From positions 1 through 11,725 of the forward strand of contig JAEZTJ010000092.1 in assembly GCA_023421505.1 (NCBI GenBank): 11,725 nt of DNA. The letters run 5' to 3'. A program made the position numbers and the translations under genes. This stretch comes from Bacillota bacterium (GTDB taxonomy: Bacteria; Bacillota; Clostridia; Lachnospirales; Lachnospiraceae). Positions 7,202 to 11,725 of the stretch are shown piece after piece (positions within the stretch are counted from its first letter, which is position 1; each line of letters starts with the position of its first letter). The notes under the pieces are model-generated. The model was not told where the DNA came from and made no database searches. It saw nothing but the letters and a program-made list of their open reading frames with translations.

Positions 7202-8089
7202 TCAGTCTATATCAATTGTATAAGCTGCCTCAAATACTTCACCAGCCTGTAGAGTATTTCCCCACTCCCGTTCCTGAAGTGCCCCCTCAAAAGCTTCAGC
7301 ATCACAACGGCCATACCAAGGCTCAATACAGAGAAAAGGAGCATTTTTACCTGCAGGAGACCACAAGCCGAAGAGCGGTGCTTGAAAGGTGACAGTTATA
7401 TAAGGCCTTTTTAGCGGATCTAATATGGAAATTTGTTGACACTGGCTGCCTTCGAAAATCAAAGCATCCTGATCGAATAAGTGTGGATCATAGGGAAGCA
7501 CTCCCTGATTCGTAATAAGCTGAGCTTGCTCCTCGACAGCCTTTTTCACAACAAGACCACTATCGTTAATACGCAGATAATGCAGCGGCCTATGCTGATC
7601 AAATTGAATAAAGTATGCTGTATTACTCTCTTGCGGATTAAGAGGACAATGAAAAGCAGGATGTGCACCGATTGAAAAATACATCTCTTTCTGATCCTGA
7701 TTAATTACCCTCCAGAATACGGTTATTGTTTTATCCTTTAATTGGTAGCCAATTTCGAGACGAAAAAGGAAAGGATAGCTTGATAGGGTATCTTCATCCG
7801 CTTCAAGAAAAAACCATAATTCATTATCAGTCTGCTTAAATAAATGAAAATTCTTATCCCTGGCAAAGCCATGTTGGGAAGCTTTATAAATTTTCCCGTG
7901 GTATAGAAAGGATTTATTATTTAGAGATCCGACAAAGGGGAAGAGTATGGGAGAATGTCTCTTCCAATAGCTTGGATCAGCATTCCATAAATATTCCTTA
8001 TTTGTAGAAAGATTATAAATAGAGGTAAGTTCTGCACCAAATTCATCAACCTGTATTGATAGAAAATGATTAATTAAATTATATTTCAT
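7202..8089 (-). CDS. Aldose 1-epimerase family protein (LacX-like)
   Basis: The 295-residue protein belongs to the galactose-mutarotase-like sugar epimerases, which interconvert alpha and beta anomers of sugars or sugar phosphates in the cytoplasm. Family landmarks are RHSPILFPFVGSL (44-56), QHGFARD with His73, GAHPAF with His143 and IEPWYGRCD with Glu255. His143 and Glu255 are the expected acid-base pair. The pattern fits the LacX branch better than GalM proper. There is no signal peptide. It starts at ATG 8089 with GAAGGAG (8106-8100) ten bases upstream. It is the only clear minus-strand gene here and is divergent from thrS and convergent with the hydrolase. No sugar operon surrounds it, so its specific substrate cannot be read from context. 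Confidence 0.92.
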   Translation of the reverse strand: MKYNLINHFLSIQVDEFGAELTSIYNLSTNKEYLWNADPSYWKRHSPILFPFVGSLNNKSFLYHGKIYKASQHGFARDKNFHLFKQTDNELWFFLEADEDTLSSYPFLFRLEIGYQLKDKTITVFWRVINQDQKEMYFSIGAHPAFHCPLNPQESNTAYFIQFDQHRPLHYLRINDSGLVVKKAVEEQAQLITNQGVLPYDPHLFDQDALIFEGSQCQQISILDPLKRPYITVTFQAPLFGLWSPAGKNAPFLCIEPWYGRCDAEAFEGALQEREWGNTLQAGEVFEAAYTIDID

Positions 8090-8106
8090 TTTTATTTATC
8101 TCCTTC

Positions 8107-8408
8107 TTTTGCTTCAATTTTATACCATTTTAACATAAGTAATCCTAATATGCTATGCAGAACATAACGATATGCTCCGGTCGAAGGTGTAGAAGCGAAG
8201 ACTATTTGAAATAGAATAATGTAAGCGAACAAGTAATTATTAGTAGAGATATCTAAAAAAAACTTCGTAGCACAGACTTAAAGAAACATAAAATTGCTGA
8301 ATAATATAAGTAAATGAAACTGACTTAAAACTGAAACTAATTTTGAAGAATTTTCATACTTAAGTTAATGACAGAATCAGAGCATACTATCATCGGGATA
8401 ACATATAT
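8107..8408. other. Divergent spacer, no recognisable element
   Basis: About 300 AT-rich bases lie between the epimerase start and the repeats upstream of thrS. The promoter of the minus-strand epimerase must lie here, and TATAAA-like boxes exist, but none has a convincing -35 partner. I see no open frame with a ribosome site and no strong hairpin. Confidence 0.5.
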
Positions 8409-8462
8409 AAAATATAGATGAAGTAATTTTTCCTACTCAAAATATGTATGAAGTTATTTTTC
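8409..8462 (+). repeat. Two 24-base direct repeats abutting the thrS promoter
   Basis: The segments 8409-8432 and 8439-8462 match at 21 of 24 positions, with a period of exactly 30 bases (core ATGAAGT-A/T-ATTTTTC). The second copy ends at the base before the -35 box at 8463. Position and spacing of about three helical turns suggest a regulator site or an AT-rich UP-like element; a duplication without function is also possible. Confidence 0.6.
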
Positions 8463-8490
8463 TTGACATTAGAAACAGGAATGATATAAT
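8463..8490 (+). promoter_or_regulatory. Strong promoter of thrS
   Basis: Perfect TTGACA (8463-8468) and perfect TATAAT (8485-8490) with a 16-base spacer, plus a TG-A extension directly before the -10 box. Transcription should start near 8496-8498, just ahead of the T-box leader. Confidence 0.85.
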
Positions 8491-8496
8491 AAAACC

Positions 8497-8778
8497 TAAC
8501 AATGAACGGATCAATTTTATCATTGAGCTGTTTGTATAAAGCGTTGATGAGACGAGTAATATGCGAATGGATACAGAGAGAGATATGATTTGGTGTAAAT
8601 ATCTTATCACGGCAGCATATGAAAACTACCTCTGAGTGGCCCCAATCCGGCCCGGTGATTCCGTTATCAATCAGAATGAAGTGGGTGTCAAAAGCCAAAA
8701 AGGGTGGAACCGCGACGTTAATCATACGCTCGTCCCTTTCGAATTGCAGTAAAGCAGGTCGAAAGAGACGGGCTTTTT
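8497..8778 (+). promoter_or_regulatory. T-box riboswitch controlling thrS (tRNA-Thr sensing)
   Basis: The leader has the landmarks of a T-box. These are a stem I with AGTA (8555-8558) facing GAAA before the specifier, the AGAGAG (8575-8580) and GGTG (8592-8595) apical elements, and the diagnostic T-box GGGTGGAACCGCG (8702-8714). After GAA the specifier is most likely ACT (8625-8627, followed by A); the next triplet is ACC, also threonine. Uncharged tRNA-Thr would bind the specifier and the T-box bulge and stabilise the antiterminator, in which AGGG (8701-8704) pairs with CCCT near 8734-8737. Without it the downstream terminator forms. A small hairpin (8500-8505 with 8520-8525) precedes stem I. 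This is standard regulation for a clostridial aminoacyl-tRNA synthetase. Confidence 0.95.
8728..8778 (+). terminator. T-box-controlled terminator
   Basis: The arms 8728-8742 and 8759-8773 pair over 15 positions with one U-G pair and one C/A mismatch, and are followed by TTTTT (8774-8778). The left arm overlaps the 3' half of the antiterminator, as the T-box mechanism requires. Confidence 0.9.
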
Positions 8779-8781
8779 ATA

Positions 8782-8802
8782 TTGCAGGGAATTACCTTGC
8801 AA
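8782..8802 (+). other. Extra hairpin after the T-box terminator
   Basis: TTGCAGGG, loop AATTA, CCTTGCAA: eight pairs including one G-U. It starts four bases after the terminator T-run and is not followed by U residues. It would protect or mark the 5' end of a readthrough message if the leader is cleaved, but this is inference. Confidence 0.5.
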
Positions 8803-8929
8803 ATAATATCAATTTTAGCCGGTGATATACAAAATAATAAGCATATAAAGATCAATTACTGGAATTCGTATTGTTTTAGGATATGATTTCGCAATCACCA
8901 AAAAGTTTATTAATTGAAAGGAGATTTCT

Positions 8930-10894
8930 ATGAAAATAACACTAAAAGACGGCTCTTTTAAAGAGTACGACAAATCAATGACAGTTTTTGAAATAGCAAA
9001 TGACATAAGTGAAGGCTTAGCCAGAATGGCATGCGCCGGTGAAATCGACGGTAAGGTAGTAGATCTTCGGACTGTAGTGGATAAGGACAGCAGTCTTAAC
9101 ATATTAACCTTTAATGACGATGCAGGTAAGGCTGCCTATCGTCATACAACCTCCCATGTACTCGCACAAGCCGTAAAAAGGCTATATCCTGAGGCTAAGT
9201 TAGCAATAGGTCCATCTATCGATACTGGTTTTTATTATGATTTTGACATGCCTTCTCTAGATCGCGCGGCTCTTGATGAGCTTGAGAAGGAAATGAAGAA
9301 GATTATAAAGGAAGGCGATGACTTAGTACGCTTTACGTTACCTCGTGCAGAAGCCATTGAACTGATGCAAAAAAGGGGAGAGCCTTATAAGGTGGAATTA
9401 ATAGAGGATCTTCCGGTGGATGCAGAGTTATCCTTCTATCAGCAGGGAGATTTTGTTGATTTATGTGCAGGTCCTCATTTAATGAGTACAAAAGCGATTA
9501 AGGCGATTAAACTCATATCCTCCTCCGGTGCTTATTGGAGAGGTTCAGAAAAAAATAAGATGCTCACGAGAGTATACGGAACAGCTTATACCAAAAATGC
9601 TGATCTTGATGCATTCTTAGCTCATTTAGAAGACATTAAAAAGCGAGACCATAATAAATTAGGTAGAGAAATGGAGCTTTTTACAACAGTTGATGTAATC
9701 GGACAGGGCTTACCGCTAATGATGCCAAAGGGTGCAAAGATGCTTCAGACATTGCAAAGATGGATTGAAGATGAAGAAGATAAGAGAGGCTATGTAAGAA
9801 CTAAGACGCCTTTGATGGCAAAGAGTGATTTATATAAGATATCAGGTCATTGGGATCATTATAAGGACGGTATGTTTGTACTGGGTGATGAAAATAAGGA
9901 TAAGGAAGTATTTGCCCTTCGTCCGATGACCTGTCCTTTCCAGTATTATATCTATAAGGCAAGTCAGAAATCCTACCGCGATCTGCCAATTCGCTATGGT
10001 GAAACCTCTACCCTTTTTAGAAACGAGGATTCAGGCGAGATGCATGGCTTAACCCGTGTACGCCAGTTTACGATCACGGAGGCTCACTTGATTTTAAGAC
10101 CGGATCAGATGGATGAAGAATTCAAAGGCTGCCTTGCTTTATCAAAATATTGTCTGCAGACGCTCGGTGTAGAGGAGGATGTTACTTACCGTTTGTCTAA
10201 ATGGGATCCAAATAATAAAGCCAAATATATCGGAACAGAGGAAGTATGGGAGGAAACACAGAATAGAATCCGGAATATATTAAATGAGCTGAATATTCCT
10301 TTCACCGAAGCAGAAGGAGAAGCAGCTTTCTATGGACCGAAGGTAGATATTCAGGCAAAGAATGTATATGGAAAAGAAGATACAATGATAACCGTTCAAT
10401 GGGATGCAATTTTAGCAGAGCAGTTTGATATGTATTATGTAGATCAAAATGGAGATAAGGTTCGTCCCTATATTATCCACAGAACCAGTATGGGTTGTTA
10501 TGAAAGAACGCTTGCTTGGCTGATTGAAAAATATGCTGGATTATTCCCGACTTGGCTTTGTCCTGAACAGGTTAGAGTTCTTCCTATCTCTGAGAAATAT
10601 CATGCCTATGCTAATAAAGTAAAGGAAGAGCTGCAAAAGAACAATGTACTTGTCACTGTAGACGAAAGAGCAGAGAAGATAGGTTACAAGATAAGAGAAA
10701 CCCGACTTAACCGTGTGCCTTATATGCTGGTGGTTGGACAGAAGGAAGAGGAAGAGGGCCTTGTATCAGTAAGAAGTCGTTTCCTAGGAGACGAAGGACA
10801 GAAGCCGTTATCAGTATTTATCGAAGATATATGCAAAGAAATAAGAACCAAGGAAATCAAAAAAATTGAGGTTACTGAGAACAGCGAGAAATAA
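8930..10894 (+). CDS. thrS: Threonine--tRNA ligase
   Basis: The enzyme charges tRNA-Thr with threonine in the cytoplasm. The 654 residues show the full bacterial architecture. They begin with an N-terminal TGS domain (about 1-62). The editing domain has HTTSH (72-76) and CAGPH (179-183), which removes mischarged serine. The class II catalytic core includes motif 2 around FRNEDSGEMHG and motif 3 YIIHRTSMGCYERT. A C-terminal anticodon-binding domain starts near WLCPEQVRVLPI. The zinc ligands Cys335, His386 and His517 are present, so the active site is complete. The ATG at 8930 has AAAGGAG at 8917-8923, six bases away. A T-box riboswitch upstream makes expression respond to threonine starvation. 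The gene is monocistronic, ended by the terminator at 10949-10986. Confidence 0.98.
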   Translation: MKITLKDGSFKEYDKSMTVFEIANDISEGLARMACAGEIDGKVVDLRTVVDKDSSLNILTFNDDAGKAAYRHTTSHVLAQAVKRLYPEAKLAIGPSIDTGFYYDFDMPSLDRAALDELEKEMKKIIKEGDDLVRFTLPRAEAIELMQKRGEPYKVELIEDLPVDAELSFYQQGDFVDLCAGPHLMSTKAIKAIKLISSSGAYWRGSEKNKMLTRVYGTAYTKNADLDAFLAHLEDIKKRDHNKLGREMELFTTVDVIGQGLPLMMPKGAKMLQTLQRWIEDEEDKRGYVRTKTPLMAKSDLYKISGHWDHYKDGMFVLGDENKDKEVFALRPMTCPFQYYIYKASQKSYRDLPIRYGETSTLFRNEDSGEMHGLTRVRQFTITEAHLILRPDQMDEEFKGCLALSKYCLQTLGVEEDVTYRLSKWDPNNKAKYIGTEEVWEETQNRIRNILNELNIPFTEAEGEAAFYGPKVDIQAKNVYGKEDTMITVQWDAILAEQFDMYYVDQNGDKVRPYIIHRTSMGCYERTLAWLIEKYAGLFPTWLCPEQVRVLPISEKYHAYANKVKEELQKNNVLVTVDERAEKIGYKIRETRLNRVPYMLVVGQKEEEEGLVSVRSRFLGDEGQKPLSVFIEDICKEIRTKEIKKIEVTENSEK

Positions 10895-10948
10895 ATGATT
10901 TTTGTGATTCGATTAATGAAAAGGATTTTCTTCATAGTTTTTAGTAGT

Positions 10949-10986
10949 AGAAAAAGTCGGTGGGAATAATTGAACCGGCTTTTTCT
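10949..10986. terminator. Intrinsic terminator of thrS
   Basis: AGAAAAAGTCGGT (10949-10961) and ACCGGCTTTTTCT (10974-10986) pair over 13 positions with one G-T pair around a 12-base loop. The A-run in the left arm and T-run in the right arm make it usable from both directions. Confidence 0.85.
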
Positions 10987-11194
10987 GTCTTTATAGCCAA
11001 TAAGTGAGGGATTTTTAATATCTGATAAATCAATCTATAAAACCACAAATAAAATGAAATTAATAAATACCCTCAAATAAAATGCATTTAATGAATGTAT
11101 AAGGACCCACAAATAAAATGAAATTAATGAATGATAAATTAGAAAAATGACATAATAAAAAATATAAATCTGTTATTTGATAATTACGAAACTC
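10987..11194. other. AT-rich spacer with three short imperfect repeats
   Basis: No gene or clear promoter is visible in these 208 bases. The segments starting at 11043, 11070 and 11106 share CAAATAAAATG followed by an A-rich TTAAT-AAT tail, spaced 28 and 36 bases apart. The segment as a whole is almost free of G and C, so low complexity is a possible explanation. Confidence 0.5.
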
Positions 11195-11323
11195 TTTTTC
11201 AACTGGCAAAAAGCATGATGCGTGCTTTTCGTTTCAAAATTTAGCTGCCTAACAGAAGTATGGAGGTTAGGTTGAAAAGAAGTACATTTTTCAACCGGCA
11301 AAAAGCACTACGCGTGCTTTTCG
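11195..11323. repeat. Direct repeat of a hairpin-forming 37-base unit
   Basis: The segments 11195-11231 and 11287-11323 match at 33 of 37 positions, 92 bases apart. Each contains AAAAGCA and TGCTTTT around a seven-base loop. What follows each unit is also loosely alike: GCTGCCTAAC and GCCGCTTAAG, then a TGGAGG ribosome site, then an AAAAG-AAGTACA-like or AAAAGTACA stretch. The arrangement looks like an old tandem duplication of a leader with its ribosome site. Confidence 0.7.
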
Positions 11324-11346
11324 CTCAGTATTTGTATGCCGCTTAA
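11272..11346 (+). CDS. Possible 24-residue leader peptide (TTG start)
   Basis: A TTG at 11272 follows GGAGG (11262-11266) at an ideal five-base distance and opens a 24-codon frame ending TAA at 11344-11346. The peptide is basic and hydrophobic (begins MKRSTFFNRQ). It spans the second copy of the repeated hairpin and ends 19 bases before the ATG of the 47-residue protein. In the first copy of the repeat the same frame reads FFNWQKA and then stops. No family is recognised. It could be a translated leader coupled to the next gene, or a chance frame behind a duplicated ribosome site. Confidence 0.35.
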   Translation: MKRSTFFNRQKALRVLFAQYLYAA

Positions 11347-11351
11347 GCGGC
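11338..11351. repeat. Perfect 14-bp palindrome before the small gene
   Basis: GCCGCTTAAGCGGC is its own reverse complement and lies four bases before the GGAGG ribosome site (11356-11360). It may be an operator-like site or the result of drift in the duplicated leader; in RNA it cannot form a simple hairpin without opening the centre. Confidence 0.5.
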
Positions 11352-11365
11352 AGATGGAGGGTATT

Positions 11366-11509
11366 ATGGGAAATAAAATGAAAAGTACAAAAAATCACAA
11401 GAAAGAAGACGGCACCTTCCACGCTAAGCATATTAAGCATGATCCGCAGGCTGAGAGTGCCAGAGCAGTGTTCGGTTTAAAGGATAATCATACACAAACT
11501 ACGAAATAG
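11366..11509 (+). CDS. Small conserved hypothetical protein (47 residues, CPC_1213-like)
   Basis: The ATG at 11366 follows GGAGG (11356-11360) at five bases. The 47-residue product is strongly hydrophilic: a Lys-rich start, then EDGTFHAKHIKHDPQAESAR (14-33) and AVFGLKDNH. The DGTF...IKHDPQAESARAVFGL pattern resembles the short clostridial proteins annotated as the CPC_1213 family, whose function is unknown; I make this link from memory of the pattern. There is no membrane segment or signal peptide. The gene has its own terminator downstream and a repeated leader upstream, so it seems to be transcribed apart from thrS or by readthrough past the thrS terminator. Confidence 0.8.
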   Translation: MGNKMKSTKNHKKEDGTFHAKHIKHDPQAESARAVFGLKDNHTQTTK

Positions 11510-11553
11510 AATGCATGGAATAACTACGATACAATTTTATTTTTAAGTGATGG

Positions 11554-11592
11554 GCTATACCAGATAAAAGTTGGTATAGCTTATATTTTTTA
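11554..11592 (+). terminator. Intrinsic terminator of the small gene
   Basis: GCTATACCA (11554-11562) and TGGTATAGC (11572-11580) form a perfect nine-pair stem with a nine-base loop, followed by a T-rich run (TTATATTTTTTATT). Confidence 0.75.
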
Positions 11593-11677
11593 TTAAATAT
11601 GATTACTATGAAACAAAACCTTTCGGGTAGCCAAAAAGGGCAGACTATCCCTATATCATTTTTTAGTGTTTTATAAA

Positions 11678-11725
11678 CTAAGCAGGTTCAGCTTCCATGG
11701 CAGTAGATCCTTGCCAACCTAGTGA
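11678..11725 (-). CDS. Possible 3' end of a minus-strand gene (partial)
   Basis: From the right edge the minus strand is open for 15 codons, ending in TAG at 11680-11678. The residues read SLGWQGSTAMEAEPA. Codons are well balanced and look coding, and the convergent position with a short GGG/CCC hairpin and U-run beyond the stop would suit a gene end. The stretch is too short to assign a family. Confidence 0.3.
   Translation of the reverse strand, partial: SLGWQGSTAMEAEPA

Noticed and set aside
7195..7675. Two plus-strand frames of about 65 codons inside the epimerase gene
   Set aside because: They are shadows of the well-supported minus-strand epimerase.
8171..8204. Second, worn copy of the palindrome centre (CTCCGG and GAAGCGAAG)
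   Set aside because: The short matches are in inconsistent orientations and the arms are absent.
8390..8725. 111-codon minus-strand frame opposite the T-box
   Set aside because: It is the antisense of the riboswitch and promoter, with no ribosome site.
8619..8825. 68-codon plus-strand frame in the thrS leader
   Set aside because: It runs through the T-box and terminator, has no ribosome site and looks nothing like a protein family.
11608..11676. 22-codon plus-strand frame starting ATGAAACAAAAC
   Set aside because: There is no ribosome site and it lies just after a terminator.

Overview
The window is AT-rich DNA from a low-GC Gram-positive anaerobe, most likely Clostridia of the Lachnospiraceae type. 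The reasons are strong AGGAGG-type ribosome binding sites, two probable TTG starts, a T-box leader on thrS, and the character of the proteins. I cannot name the species.

Layout, left to right. The left edge (1-120) holds at most the tail of an unidentified gene and a hairpin. A good sigma-A promoter (172-200) drives a secreted TraB/GumN (Tiki-like) protein with a degenerate SLH-like N-terminal half (269-1708). A long hairpin follows. Next are an M16 zinc peptidase (ATG at 1985, not the upstream TTG) and an AIM24/TIGR00266 protein (3424-4104), separated by a 143-bp imperfect palindrome. A 649-base gap then contains a dispersed repeat, a promoter-hairpin-terminator unit that could be a small RNA, and another hairpin. 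A TTG-started membrane-anchored serine hydrolase of the alpha/beta fold occupies 4754-6940. It faces a minus-strand aldose 1-epimerase family (LacX-like) gene (7202-8089) across a gap that carries the second copy of the dispersed repeat.

The right third is the threonyl-tRNA synthetase locus. It has a strong promoter (8463-8490), a T-box riboswitch with a terminator (8497-8778), thrS (8930-10894) and an intrinsic terminator (10949-10986). Beyond it is a partly duplicated leader with a possible 24-residue leader peptide, then a 47-residue conserved-looking small protein (11366-11509) with its own terminator. At the right edge there may be the last codons of a minus-strand gene.

The genes do not form one pathway. 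Each has its own spacer and usually its own terminator, so most look like single-gene transcripts. thrS is clearly regulated, by uncharged tRNA-Thr. No mobile element with a transposase, CRISPR array, tRNA or rRNA is visible. The unexplained content is mostly in the spacers: the 41-bp dispersed repeat, the palindrome, the possible small RNA and the duplicated leader.
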